Of a DNA stretch of 64,000 nucleotides, positions 44,785-54,358 are shown piece by piece. Positions within the stretch are counted from its first letter, which is position 1; the number at the start of each line of letters is the position of its first letter. The DNA is from an uncultured Candidatus Melainabacteria bacterium (GTDB lineage Bacteria; Cyanobacteriota; Vampirovibrionia; Gastranaerophilales; Gastranaerophilaceae): assembly GCA_934757275.1 (NCBI GenBank), contig CAKVLN010000006.1, positions 41,926-105,925 of the forward strand, written 5' to 3'. The notes below the pieces were generated by a model. It was given only the letters and a program-made list of their open reading frames with translations. It did no database searches and was not told the DNA's origin. A program made the translations under genes and the position numbers.

Positions 44785-44969
44785 AAAGTTATTGGTGCGA
44801 AAAATCGCACCCTGCCAGACTTTTAAGTTAATAGTACCCTCTCCCCTGCCCCTCTCCAAAAGGAAAGGGTGTAAACTGCGTTAATTGGGAGTTATTGGTA
44901 CGTCAAACGATAACACCTTACATTTTTCAAGAAGAATTGTAGGGTGCGATTTTTCGCACCAATAACTTT
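44785..44969. repeat. 185-base element bounded by perfect 29-base inverted repeats
   Basis: The outer 29 bases at 44785-44813 and 44941-44969 are exact reverse complements. Each arm is itself a hairpin (GGTGCGA-AAAA-TCGCACC). The interior holds CT-rich repeats (CCCTCTCCCCTGCCCCTCTCC) and no gene. No clear target-site duplication flanks it. It separates convergent flgC and a lineage-specific gene, so it can serve as a two-way terminator; a miniature mobile element is the alternative. Confidence 0.75.
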
Positions 44970-44973
44970 CCAC

Positions 44974-46968
44974 CTAAACATTATTAATTACAGTCGATTT
45001 TTTCTCGTCTGCATTTTTCGGTTTTGAAACTGGTTCACCGATTCTATACAACAAAATACGATACCTTTGCTCGTCATTAAATTTATCCTGCTTTGGAATG
45101 GAATCTATATAAATCACATCATCGCCAGACGTACCAACAATTCTAGCGTCTTCATAGCCTAAAGAATAATCCCTCAAACTAACTTTGTTTCTCTTAAAGC
45201 CAGCATAAACAGACATTTCATCAACGCCCAATTCTTTAGCATATTTTTTAGCATACTCAATAATTGAATCTCTAATTGCGTCATTCAAATTACTATTTCT
45301 GCACTCTTGTTTTAATTCGACATTATCAAGCACCAAAGCTGGCTTTTTATTAATTTCTGCAATATAACACATTGTATTGCCAACGTTTTTCCCATCAACC
45401 AATATCTCTATCGCTGATAACATCTTATTCATAATATAATTTGGCGCAATATCTTGTTTAAAACCAGAACCAATCGACATACAACAAGAAGCGTCATTGC
45501 CTAAAAACAAGGAGTGAGCAACATTATTCATATCGACTTGTTGCACAGTGATTTGCGCATCATTAGTTCTTGGCTCTAATGTTGCTAATGAAATTCTCGG
45601 TTTAATATCCTTGATAGAATTTTCAATAGTTTTCTTTGCTAAACCTGCTTGCATACTCTTGTCAGCACCGTTCCAAACGCTATCCATCTTCATAAAGTTT
45701 GTTAGAAGATCTATTAATGGCGATAAATCATTAAAAGATATTGGGCGGTCATCTTTATAAAGTTTCATCAAACCTTTCACTGCATTTGGAGCTGCTAGAA
45801 ATTGAAACGGCATTACGCCTTCGGTTTTTAATTGATAACCGCTTGCAGTCATTTCTTTATAGAATTTTTGTTTTTTATATTCTGATAAAATATTAAATAG
45901 AGGCGAATTTAAAACTTGTTCTAAGTGCTTAATCAAATCTTCTTGTCTGCTTTCACCTTCAACATTTTTTTGCACTTTTAAACTTGAATCACAAGTCGTC
46001 CATCTATCAAAATTTACGCCAATTTCTTCAAATTGCTTTTTTGTTTCTTTATTTTGAGGCAAATCTAACAAAACCTTACCAACACTTTCGGTCGGTTTTT
46101 GATTCAAAATTGATAACATTCTTTTGAAGGTTATTTTAAAAGCATCATTTGCAGTAATCAATTTTTGCAAATATTTATTTTTTCTAAAATCTACTTGTTT
46201 ACAGATTTTCCCATGAGAATCTTTTCTTACAATATCATTCAAAAAATTTTGTAAAACGTGTTTATCTTGTTTACCATAAGAGTCAAGAATTGCTACAAGG
46301 TTTTCATCTGAATTTTGCATCATAGAAAAGAACTCCGCTAATTCAATTTTCTCTGGATAATCCGTAAGTGATTTTTTGACTAAATTTTTATTCTCGTCGG
46401 TCAATTCATTTATTCTTCTGATTAAAGCGGCTCTATTTTCTGTCGTTTGATATTTCATCTTTAAGCGGGCAATATCGGTTTGAGTTGTTTGATATCTAAA
46501 ACTTTCTCGTGGATTTGTCAACTCTAAAAGCTTTTGATACAAAGGATGTTGAGTATCAATTGCGCCAACTGTCTGTATACAATTTTCTACATTTTCATAT
46601 TTATTGCAAAAAGAAGAAACAAAAGATTTTTTACCTAGAATTTTTACTGTATTTAAAACCTTTCGTGGCTCTAAAAAGAACAAATTTTCCAAATCTTCAT
46701 TACCAACTTTGCGATAATGCGAAGATAAAACATCAAGCTTTTCAAAAGCTATATTCCTTAAATCAAGAAGAGTTTGCGCTTGTTCTGCAGTTTGTAGATT
46801 GTTTTTTATAAATTGCGTCAAAAATCTACTAGGATAGCCCAAGTTCATAATTTTGACAAACTCTTCTGTAATTATATTTGAACTATTCCAACTAGCACCA
46901 AACCTTACATTTTGCTGCCTTTTATTGAAATTATTTACATTATTGTATTGATATGACTGTATTTTCAT
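44974..46968 (-). CDS. Large lineage-specific protein, tandem paralog A
   Basis: About 664 residues starting MKIQSYQYNNVNNFNKRQQNVRFGAS, with the tag-like NVRFGAS. Mostly helical in the first two thirds. The last 220 residues are the best conserved part shared with paralog B: QQVDMNNVAHSLFLGNDASCCMSIGSG, APNYIMNKMLSAIEIL, GNTMCYIAEINKKPALVLDNVEL, DSIIEYAKKYAKELGV, VYAGFKRNKVSLRD. The order of strand, 'LDN-x-E', helix and 'G-x-x-R-N-x-V' recalls an acetyltransferase-like fold, and the Cys-Cys pair might be functional, but I do not recognise the family. I start at the ATG 7 bases past the stop of paralog B. Confidence 0.8.
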   Translation of the reverse strand: MKIQSYQYNNVNNFNKRQQNVRFGASWNSSNIITEEFVKIMNLGYPSRFLTQFIKNNLQTAEQAQTLLDLRNIAFEKLDVLSSHYRKVGNEDLENLFFLEPRKVLNTVKILGKKSFVSSFCNKYENVENCIQTVGAIDTQHPLYQKLLELTNPRESFRYQTTQTDIARLKMKYQTTENRAALIRRINELTDENKNLVKKSLTDYPEKIELAEFFSMMQNSDENLVAILDSYGKQDKHVLQNFLNDIVRKDSHGKICKQVDFRKNKYLQKLITANDAFKITFKRMLSILNQKPTESVGKVLLDLPQNKETKKQFEEIGVNFDRWTTCDSSLKVQKNVEGESRQEDLIKHLEQVLNSPLFNILSEYKKQKFYKEMTASGYQLKTEGVMPFQFLAAPNAVKGLMKLYKDDRPISFNDLSPLIDLLTNFMKMDSVWNGADKSMQAGLAKKTIENSIKDIKPRISLATLEPRTNDAQITVQQVDMNNVAHSLFLGNDASCCMSIGSGFKQDIAPNYIMNKMLSAIEILVDGKNVGNTMCYIAEINKKPALVLDNVELKQECRNSNLNDAIRDSIIEYAKKYAKELGVDEMSVYAGFKRNKVSLRDYSLGYEDARIVGTSGDDVIYIDSIPKQDKFNDEQRYRILLYRIGEPVSKPKNADEKKSTVINNV

Positions 46969-46975
46969 TTTTATC

Positions 46976-49213
46976 TTAGCGTATTTTGTACAATTCAGCT
47001 TCAAAAACCTCTGTACCGTCTATTGAATGAGCGTCTGCATCAAAATCGAAATATAAATGTCCAGTTCCAGTAGAGCCAATTATTCTAAAATCTTTTTTAT
47101 TCAGTTGGAAACCGTCCATATTAACTTTATGCCTGTTAGGCCCTGCATAGATTGGCATATCTGGTTTGCCAATTTCTTCGGTTATTTTCTTTGCGTAATC
47201 AAAGATTGAATCTCTAATTTCATCATTGTATTGATACTTTGCTCGCAACTCTATATTATCAAGAATAAGTGAAGGCTTTCCATCGATTTCTGCGATATAG
47301 CACATAGTGTTACCAATCGGTTCTTTGCCATCAAGCACCTCAATCGCTGAAATCAATTTACACATAACATAATTAGGTGCAGTCCATTGATTAAAGCCCG
47401 AACCAACCGCTGTACAACAACCAGCATGATTCCCTAAAAATAATGCGTGTTCTACATTGTTCATATCGACTTTTCTAACACTCATCTGTATAGGTTTTTC
47501 GTCCATTTTTTGATTAGCAGAACGCATTTCTTGATAACGCATTGTTAAAATATGATTTTTTAGAGTGTTTATTGCATCATCAATCGCTTTATCAGAATTT
47601 TTAGTAGTCCAAAATTCGTCTTTTTCCATCACATTAGAAAGAATTTTGAATAATCTTGGCAAATCTTCAAATCTTACAGGTTTTTCGCCTTTATACAACT
47701 TTGTAACAGTATTAATGCCGTCCATAAAGCCGTCACCTTCATACTTTGCAACGCTGCAATCTCTCAAGGTATAACCTTTATCAGCCATCGCCTTTTTAAG
47801 TTTTTCAACTTCATTTTTTGGTAGAACATCAAAAAGTGAATCAGAAAAATCTTCTTCAAGGTTGCGAATCACATGTTTTGTTCTATCTTCATTTTTAAGT
47901 TTAACTTCTTTTTGAATAACCGAATTGTTATCAGCCTTAACCCACTTGTCAAAATTGATTCCCAATTCTGTGAATTGTTTTTTTGATTTTTGGTTCAATG
48001 GGAAATCATTGAAAATATCTGCAACTTTCATAAAGCGTTGTTGATTTATTGACTTTAATAAAGTATCAAAAGTTTCGCTAAAATTTTCATCTGCAGTATA
48101 CAAATTCATCAAATATTTATTATTTTTGAAATTCAATTGATTGCAAACATTGCCATCTGAATCGGTAATAATTGCATTACTTATTAGTTTTTTAAATTTA
48201 TACCTGCCATCTTTTGTATTTGAACGGCTACTATTTAGAACATATCTGAGTTTCTTTTCATCATTTCGCATTCTATAAAATACATGAGCAAGTTTAACCT
48301 TATCTATCGGGTCTTTGATAGATTTTGCCATAAGATTTTTGTTAGCATTCGTTAAATCGTTTATCTCTTTGATTAAGCTTGTTTTGTCTTCTGTTTCCTT
48401 AAACTTGCTTTTTAGTGCCTTAATTTTTTGTTCATTCTCTTTATATTTTGCACTCTCTTTTGGGTTTGTAAGTTCTAGCAATTGTTCAATTAATGGGTGG
48501 TCGAACTCAATATCACCAATTTTTTCAATATTATTTTCTACGTTATCAATTTTTAGAGAAAATGTACTGATAAAATCTTTTTTACCCAACAATCTGGTTA
48601 TATCTCTTGTTTTTACAGGGTCATCTAAAAAGACTTTTTCAATTTCGTCCTCTTCTACATTCGCAAAGGGATAAGATAATTCCTCTCTGTGTTTATAAGC
48701 CTCGTTTAAAATTTCCAAAATAGTTTTTGCGTCCTCTTCTTTTGAAAGTCCGCCCTCAAAAAATTCTGGAATGTAACAAATTGGATAGCCTAAATTCTTT
48801 ATTTTATACAAATTGTCAAAAAATGCTGGGAAGTTCTCTTTGTAGAAATTGTTTGGCGTTCTATCAAGCATATCATCTACATCAAAATCATCTTTTGCCA
48901 ATTGCGCAACTTTTTCTATCATAGCTTTTGAGCATTTAAAGTTGTATGGATTATCATTTCCTGCAAATTTCACAATCCTCTTAATAGCGTCCGGAGTAAT
49001 CATTTTCAATTGGTCTAAAAATTTTACGGCTTCTGTACCGCTCATATATTTCTTTTCTCTTTTGAATAAATCAAAAAAGCCTCTGAAATTAACATTTTGC
49101 ACACTAACCTTCTGCTCCAAAGATGGTTGAATTATCGGAGTTGTTACAGGTGTTTTAGAAACTTTATTGCAGTTTGTATAAGTATAATTATATTGTGTAG
49201 GCAAAATCTTCAT
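46976..49213 (-). CDS. Large lineage-specific protein, tandem paralog B
   Basis: 745 residues, N-terminus MKILPTQYNYTYTNCNKV and then QNVNFRGFFDLF (tag-like NVNFRG). Regions matching paralog A in the same order include LGYPICYIPEFFEGGLSKEEDAKTIL, NIGDIEFDHPLIEQLLELTNPKESAKY-like text, LMAKSIKDPIDKVKLAHVF and the C-terminal KVDMNNVEHALFLGNHAGCCTAVGSG ... YIAEIDGKPSLILDNIEL ... IYAGPNRHKVNMDG. No signal peptide or membrane helix. The promoter-like element ends so near the ATG that the mRNA may be leaderless. Function unknown. Confidence 0.85.
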   Translation of the reverse strand: MKILPTQYNYTYTNCNKVSKTPVTTPIIQPSLEQKVSVQNVNFRGFFDLFKREKKYMSGTEAVKFLDQLKMITPDAIKRIVKFAGNDNPYNFKCSKAMIEKVAQLAKDDFDVDDMLDRTPNNFYKENFPAFFDNLYKIKNLGYPICYIPEFFEGGLSKEEDAKTILEILNEAYKHREELSYPFANVEEDEIEKVFLDDPVKTRDITRLLGKKDFISTFSLKIDNVENNIEKIGDIEFDHPLIEQLLELTNPKESAKYKENEQKIKALKSKFKETEDKTSLIKEINDLTNANKNLMAKSIKDPIDKVKLAHVFYRMRNDEKKLRYVLNSSRSNTKDGRYKFKKLISNAIITDSDGNVCNQLNFKNNKYLMNLYTADENFSETFDTLLKSINQQRFMKVADIFNDFPLNQKSKKQFTELGINFDKWVKADNNSVIQKEVKLKNEDRTKHVIRNLEEDFSDSLFDVLPKNEVEKLKKAMADKGYTLRDCSVAKYEGDGFMDGINTVTKLYKGEKPVRFEDLPRLFKILSNVMEKDEFWTTKNSDKAIDDAINTLKNHILTMRYQEMRSANQKMDEKPIQMSVRKVDMNNVEHALFLGNHAGCCTAVGSGFNQWTAPNYVMCKLISAIEVLDGKEPIGNTMCYIAEIDGKPSLILDNIELRAKYQYNDEIRDSIFDYAKKITEEIGKPDMPIYAGPNRHKVNMDGFQLNKKDFRIIGSTGTGHLYFDFDADAHSIDGTEVFEAELYKIR

Positions 49214-49218
49214 ACTAA

Positions 49219-49247
49219 TATAAAACCTCTAAAAAAATTTTTTGTTA
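49219..49247 (-). promoter_or_regulatory. TAACAA-N17-TTTATA promoter-like element
   Basis: On the minus strand: TAACAA, 17 bases of A-then-T tract ending AGAGGT, TTTATA, only 5 bases before the ATG. Same layout as the element at 15154-15182. Confidence 0.6.
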
Positions 49248-49273
49248 GTTTAAAATTATATATTCTAAACCAC

Positions 49274-49301
49274 TTGCGAACAAAATTTTATGTGCTAAAA
49301 T
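49274..49301 (+). promoter_or_regulatory. Putative promoter of the TPR gene
   Basis: TTGCGA-N16-TAAAAT with an extended TG (TGTGCTAAAAT), 35 bases before the GTG start. A related TGTGCTAAAAT word lies upstream of the GH13 gene (53522-53532, minus strand). Confidence 0.45.
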
Positions 49302-49335
49302 TTAATCAAATTCAACTAGATTTGGAGTACGTATC

Positions 49336-50775
49336 GTGAAATCAACAAGTTTAATACTTGCCATAATTATGTCATTAGCCATTTGCGGTACAGTTTGTGC
49401 TGCTCCAATTGAAAGTTCAATAAATGCCTTTACCCAACAAATAGAAAGCAATCCTGATTCAGCTCTGGCATATTCAAATAGAGCGTCATTTAAGTTTCTA
49501 AAAAAAGATGTACAAGGTGCGATTGCCGATTTTGACAAAGCAATTCAAATCAATCCGAACAATCCAGAATTGTACTTAAACAGAGGTTACATCAAACAAG
49601 TAATCAATGATTTGCAGGGTGCAATGCAGGATTACAACACCGCTCTAAAAGTTAGACCAAATTTTGCTTACGCTTACAACAATAGAGCCGTTCTTAAAGT
49701 TGCAATGAACGATATTCAAGGCGCAATGGAAGATTACGCAAAAGCGTTAGAACTCAACCCTCGTTACTCTGATGTTTATTACAATCGAGGCAACCTTAAA
49801 TATATGTTAAGCGACAACAACGGTGCGTTAGAAGATTATAACAAAGCAATTGAGTTGAACCCAAAAGATTCAGAAGCTTTTAACAACAGAGGCGTTGTAA
49901 AAAAACGTTTAAACTTCAACGTTGGCGCACTTAGCGACTACTCTCAAGCAATTGCAATTAACCCAAAAGATAGCATTGCTTACGCTAACAGAGGTCGTTT
50001 GAAGAAATTGTATTTTGATAACGAAGGTGCTGCTATTGACTTAGATCAAGCTGTTGCACTAGCTGAAAAACAAGTCTTTATCAAAAATGTTAAACCACTT
50101 GTTTCTAACGAAAATTATATAGCCGCAATTCCAGTCGTTCAAGGAATTACAGAAGATGTAATTGCTCCAATTATCAAATCTAATGTGAACAGTAACAAAA
50201 TTACTTACACTCACCCAGAACAAGCAATTGCACAAACAACAAAACCAGCAACAAGCATAGCTAGCAATACAACAATGAAGGTTGCACAAGTTAAGCCCGC
50301 AGTTGCTCCGAAAACAGAGTCAGCACAACCAGTTCAAGCAATTACAAAGGTTGCCAGTGTTCAACCACAACAAAAATCTCAGCCACAAGTTGTTCAGCCA
50401 AAAGCACAGCCAACAGTGGCTTCCACTCCTGTTATAAGTGCTGGCATTGGTACTGTTAAAGCTCCATCTGCACCAGAAATTACAACAACTGCGGTTAAAT
50501 CAGTTCCAACAACAAACATCAAGTTGGCTGAAAGCTACTATATCAGAGGTTTGCAAAAATGTGTCCTTAGAGATTTACAAGGTGCAGTTGCTGACTTGAA
50601 CAAAGCTATTGAAAACAATTCTAACTACGCAGATGCGTATTATTATAGAGCTGCTATCAGAAAAGAACTTGGTGATAGCGAAGGTTTCAAAAAAGATTAT
50701 TCAAAAGCTATCCAAATTAACCCATCGTTACAAGCCTTCAATGATTCTAACTGCTTATCACTAATTAATGGCTAA
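49336..50775 (+). CDS. Secreted TPR-repeat protein
   Basis: 479 residues with a signal peptide (LILAIIMSLAICGTVCAAP). Six consecutive TPR units start near residue 34, each with the pattern NP...AY.NR...K....D..GA..DY.KAI. They are followed by a low-complexity linker rich in Ala, Pro, Gln, Thr and Val (about residues 250-390) and two more TPR units at the C-terminus. Likely a periplasmic scaffold. The start is GTG, with GGAG 8 bases ahead. Confidence 0.9.
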   Translation: MKSTSLILAIIMSLAICGTVCAAPIESSINAFTQQIESNPDSALAYSNRASFKFLKKDVQGAIADFDKAIQINPNNPELYLNRGYIKQVINDLQGAMQDYNTALKVRPNFAYAYNNRAVLKVAMNDIQGAMEDYAKALELNPRYSDVYYNRGNLKYMLSDNNGALEDYNKAIELNPKDSEAFNNRGVVKKRLNFNVGALSDYSQAIAINPKDSIAYANRGRLKKLYFDNEGAAIDLDQAVALAEKQVFIKNVKPLVSNENYIAAIPVVQGITEDVIAPIIKSNVNSNKITYTHPEQAIAQTTKPATSIASNTTMKVAQVKPAVAPKTESAQPVQAITKVASVQPQQKSQPQVVQPKAQPTVASTPVISAGIGTVKAPSAPEITTTAVKSVPTTNIKLAESYYIRGLQKCVLRDLQGAVADLNKAIENNSNYADAYYYRAAIRKELGDSEGFKKDYSKAIQINPSLQAFNDSNCLSLING

Positions 50776-50842
50776 ATTACCCATCTGGAGCTTACGAAAA
50801 ACTTATTAATTGATATCCTTTTATGAGTAAAAGGAGTAAATT

Positions 50843-51376
50843 ATGACAGAAAAAAGGTTTTTAAGTTTTGTATTAGTAGAAGGAATTTTGTTGTCTGCAC
50901 TCGGACTTGCAATGCTTATGCTACCTAAAATCACAACAATTTCTTTTGGTTTAATGTTATGCTTAACCTTCATTATCTATGGTGGCTACAAAGTCATTAA
51001 TGCAATTCTTACAAGAAATTATTCTAGACATTTTGTTTTAAATATCGTTGCAGGAACTTTGTTATTTTTGACAGGCGTATTTCTATTTATGGCACCAATG
51101 TTCAACCTAATTCTGATAACAAGCGCTATTGGAGTATATTTTATACTCGAAAGTATAGCTTCAATTGCATTTGCAGTACAAAACAAAAATACTTTATATT
51201 TTTGGTGGCTAGAAATTTTGGTTGGCATAATGCAATTCTTGCTAGGTTTAATAATAGTCCTTGGTTTGCCATCAACCGCTTTGTGGGTGGTAGGTATACT
51301 TGCAGGTATAAATTTCTTAATCGCAGGAGTGGTATTTATTAGTATGTATCTTTCTACTAAATATATTTTGGGATAG
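50843..51376 (+). CDS. HdeD-like (DUF308) membrane protein
   Basis: 177 residues with six hydrophobic segments in three pairs, e.g. FVLVEGILLSALGLAMLMLP, FVLNIVAGTLLFLTGVFLFMAP, WWLEILVGIMQFLLGLIIVLG, ALWVVGILAGINFLIAGVVFI. This matches HdeD/DUF308 proteins (in E. coli an acid-resistance membrane protein). AAAAGGAGTAAATT precedes the ATG. Confidence 0.85.
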   Translation: MTEKRFLSFVLVEGILLSALGLAMLMLPKITTISFGLMLCLTFIIYGGYKVINAILTRNYSRHFVLNIVAGTLLFLTGVFLFMAPMFNLILITSAIGVYFILESIASIAFAVQNKNTLYFWWLEILVGIMQFLLGLIIVLGLPSTALWVVGILAGINFLIAGVVFISMYLSTKYILG

Positions 51377-51429
51377 GCAAATTGCCTATCCATATTTGTA
51401 GCTCACTGTCGTTTGTACAACATTAGTAA

Positions 51430-51448
51430 GTTGGGCTTTCAGACCAAC
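51430..51448 (+). repeat. Near-palindrome GTTGGGCTTTCAGACCAAC
   Basis: One-base variant of the perfect palindrome at 27337-27355, between convergent genes. Confidence 0.5.
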
Positions 51449-51458
51449 AATTTTTAAT

Positions 51459-53489
51459 CTACAATTTCAGCCAAACAACGCCATAAGGTGCTATTCTCAA
51501 GTGCATTGTACGATTTTTCAAAGATACATTAACGCTTACCTCATCACCATTAACAAGGTTTTTGAAGTGGTCAATATGTCCATCTGATTTCAAAACAATT
51601 TCCATTGGAATTGTAATCTCTGCAACAAGTTTTTCTGATGACAAATTATTTATAACCAATATTTTTTCGTCTTTATAACTTCTTATATAAGCAAAGTTAT
51701 GTGGTGATGCGGTTTTCACAAGAGTAAAGTCACCTTTTGACATCGAAGGTAAGCTTTTTCTAAGTGCAATAAGATTTTTAACTTTCTTATAAACCTTGCT
51801 ATTAAAAGTATAATAATCTTTTGAAGAACCATAAAACAACTTGGCAGGCACAGCACCTCTATTAATATCTCTACTATCAAAATAGCTAAGTAATTTGAAT
51901 TTGCTTGCTTTGTGGCGTTCGATACGTTCTTTTTCACTCTTTTTAGCGTTCTCAAAATTGTTTCTAACACCGACTTCGTCACCATAATAAACAATTGGAA
52001 TTCCTGGCATTGACATCAAAATAGAAAACGCCATTTCAATTCTATCAGGGTTATTATCCAAAAAGTTTGCCAAACGACCGCTTACACCCAGCCCTTTTCT
52101 AAATTCCGCTCCTTTTGGTGCAAGTGCATTATAAATAATTTCTCGAGTTTGCGGGTCAATCATCTCTAAAGTTAATTCGTCATGAACTCTCAAAAATACG
52201 CCCCAAGCGGTTGTTGAAGGAATTTGAGGAGTTGCTTTATAAGCATCTATAAAATACTTTTTATCACCAGTAACTAATGACGCCCAAATCGCTGGCATAT
52301 AAGGAAAGTGGTAACAAATTTGGAACTCATCAGTTCTTTTGATAACCTTCTCTTCATTATTAATCGTGGTTTTAAATTTTCTTTCTTTGCCGAAATATGG
52401 CAAAATATCGTTTGGATATTGACAAGCCTCTGCCTGTATTACGGTTCTTGGCGCAGTCATTTGAATATAGTTACTAATAAGTTTTAGTATAGCGTGCGTC
52501 TTTGGCTGATTTTCGGCATTCGTGCCTTCTTCTTTTGACAAATATGGAATTGCGTCAAATCTAAAAATGTCTATCCCAATATTTGTCCAATAATTAATTG
52601 TATCAAGCCAATAGTACAAAACTTCTGGGTTTTCCCAATTTACATCAAGTTGAAAGGGGTAAAAGGTGTGGTAAAAATAATAATCTTTACCATTCAAAGT
52701 AACCTTACGATAATGATTGTCCGTGATTTCTGGGAATATCAATCGACGCTTTGAGATTTTACCACTTTTCTCTTTGTATTCAACAATTGTACCAACTTTT
52801 TCATCAACGTATTTTGTATATTCTGGCATTTCATCTTTTACAACAAAATAATTCGCCTTTGAGGTATCACCACGCAAAAACGCCTGAAACCACTCGTGTT
52901 CGTCTGAAACATGGTTTAATATTAAATCAGCTTTTATCTTAAACCCATTCTTCTTTGCCTCCTTTACAAACTCGTTAAATTGGGCTTTTCCACCCAAATC
53001 GGCTCTAATATTTTTAGGGTTTTTAACATCAAATCCAGCGTCAGACATCGGCGAATCTGCAAATGGTAGCAAGTAAAGCGTTGTTACACCCAAATCTTTT
53101 AAGTAATCGAACATAGCAGAAGTATCTTTGAACGTATTAGACTTTTGCGGAGTAACAACTCCAAACTGATCAACATAAAACATATAAATAATTTCATCTT
53201 TATACCAATCATCTACCCTTGTTAAATCTTCTCGCTTTAGCTCTTCTGGGCGATTTTCAATTTCATTCTTAGCAATTTGCATAACTTTGTCAAAAATTGT
53301 CTTAGCTTGATTTTCGCCATATACTTGAACAATGCTATTATAAATTTCGTTTTCAATTTTTTTAGGAACAACAACTGTATTTTCCTGATTTATTGAAATT
53401 GTTTCATTTGATTCATTATCAGCAAATGCTAATGTATTAGAAGATAGTATTAAACAACTTAAAAAAAACGACAATATTTTTTTATTCAT
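51459..53489 (-). CDS. Secreted GH13 alpha-amylase/trehalose synthase-like enzyme
   Basis: 676 residues with a signal peptide (ILSFFLSCLILSSNTLAFA). An N-terminal 80-residue helical region precedes the GH13 barrel. Conserved regions: I, ADLILNHVSDEHEWFQ; II, GIDIFRFDAIPYL with the nucleophile Asp; III, VIQAEACQYP with the acid/base Glu; IV, FLRVHDELTLEM with His-Asp. The HDELTLEM text and the downstream RLANFLDNNPDRIEMA are like trehalose synthase / maltosyl enzymes, but the export signal points to breakdown or remodelling of alpha-glucans in the periplasm or outside. An extended -10 TGCTAAAAT lies about 30 bases before the ATG. Confidence 0.9.
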   Translation of the reverse strand: MNKKILSFFLSCLILSSNTLAFADNESNETISINQENTVVVPKKIENEIYNSIVQVYGENQAKTIFDKVMQIAKNEIENRPEELKREDLTRVDDWYKDEIIYMFYVDQFGVVTPQKSNTFKDTSAMFDYLKDLGVTTLYLLPFADSPMSDAGFDVKNPKNIRADLGGKAQFNEFVKEAKKNGFKIKADLILNHVSDEHEWFQAFLRGDTSKANYFVVKDEMPEYTKYVDEKVGTIVEYKEKSGKISKRRLIFPEITDNHYRKVTLNGKDYYFYHTFYPFQLDVNWENPEVLYYWLDTINYWTNIGIDIFRFDAIPYLSKEEGTNAENQPKTHAILKLISNYIQMTAPRTVIQAEACQYPNDILPYFGKERKFKTTINNEEKVIKRTDEFQICYHFPYMPAIWASLVTGDKKYFIDAYKATPQIPSTTAWGVFLRVHDELTLEMIDPQTREIIYNALAPKGAEFRKGLGVSGRLANFLDNNPDRIEMAFSILMSMPGIPIVYYGDEVGVRNNFENAKKSEKERIERHKASKFKLLSYFDSRDINRGAVPAKLFYGSSKDYYTFNSKVYKKVKNLIALRKSLPSMSKGDFTLVKTASPHNFAYIRSYKDEKILVINNLSSEKLVAEITIPMEIVLKSDGHIDHFKNLVNGDEVSVNVSLKNRTMHLRIAPYGVVWLKL

Positions 53490-53604
53490 AACCTAATGAT
53501 TCCTCAAAATATTACGTTTTTATTTTAGCACACAAAGATGTAAACTTCTTATACAAATAGTTGCTTTTTTATCTTTTTCAAGTTAATATCAGTCTAGATA
53601 AATC

Positions 53605-54252
53605 ATGATTAGTAGTGTATCAAATAAAGTAAGTTTCAATCAACAATTATCAGCTCTGCGCCACAAGGCAACAGAGCGAGAAATTACGCCTGAAGATAAA
53701 ATTAAGGCTGGAGTTGGTGCCGTGTTAGGAACTGCAATTCCAATAGCAATAATGATGAAAACTCGTAAGGTCAAAAACCCGCTAAAATTAAATTATGCAT
53801 TATCTGATATGATTACACTTTCTGCGACATCAATTGGAGGTAGCGTAGCGGTTGGCATGATTGGAGAAAATAAAGCCACAAAACAGAACAAGCTAAAAGA
53901 AGGAGTATTTCAATTTTTTAATGCCTCGATTCCAACTTGGATTGCAGGAGGGTGTTTAAAATTAGCTGAAAGTAGCAAAAATTTTAACAATTCATTTGGG
54001 AAAGTCGGTGCAATGTTGGGTGGCTTAATTGTAGGAATGTATGGTGCAGCTTCTTTATCAAATGTAATTTCTGACCCATACGATAAACAACCTGATAGAA
54101 AACTAACATTACTTGATTGTATTGCAAACTTAGATGACGCAATTGGCGTTTTAGTTCTTGCAAAATTCCCTTGCGCTGATAAACTTCATTTGGACTCTTT
54201 GTTGCCTTTTATATATGCATATTGCGGTTATCGAGCTGGTAAAAGCAACTAA
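53605..54252 (+). CDS. Lineage-specific membrane protein with F-x-x tag
   Basis: 215 residues starting MISSVSNKVSFNQQLSALRHKA (tag-like VSFNQ). Several moderately hydrophobic glycine-rich stretches follow (AGVGAVLGTAIPIAIMM, LSATSIGGSVAVGMIG, VGAMLGGLIVGMYGAASL), then DCIANLDDAIGVLVLAKF and LLPFIYAYCGYRAG. Probably membrane-associated. No recognised family. Upstream AT-rich region but no strong ribosome site. Confidence 0.75.
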   Translation: MISSVSNKVSFNQQLSALRHKATEREITPEDKIKAGVGAVLGTAIPIAIMMKTRKVKNPLKLNYALSDMITLSATSIGGSVAVGMIGENKATKQNKLKEGVFQFFNASIPTWIAGGCLKLAESSKNFNNSFGKVGAMLGGLIVGMYGAASLSNVISDPYDKQPDRKLTLLDCIANLDDAIGVLVLAKFPCADKLHLDSLLPFIYAYCGYRAGKSN

Positions 54253-54298
54253 AAGCAACCTATATGAACAATTTATAAAATTTACCCCTTAAACAAAA

Positions 54299-54323
54299 AA
54301 GCCATGCAATTTGTACATGGCTT
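54299..54323 (-). terminator. Terminator of the NPF-rich protein gene
   Basis: Arms AAGCCATG / CATGGCTT with a 9-base loop; on the minus strand it is followed by a T-run (TTTTTTG). Confidence 0.75.
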
Positions 54324-54358
54324 AAAATTGGGGTAATAAAATTGGTATATTTTTGAGT

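Noticed and set aside
44974..49213. One large gene split by a frameshift
   Set aside because: Both proteins have their own N-terminal tag and full-length parallel domains, so they are tandem paralogs and not halves of one gene.
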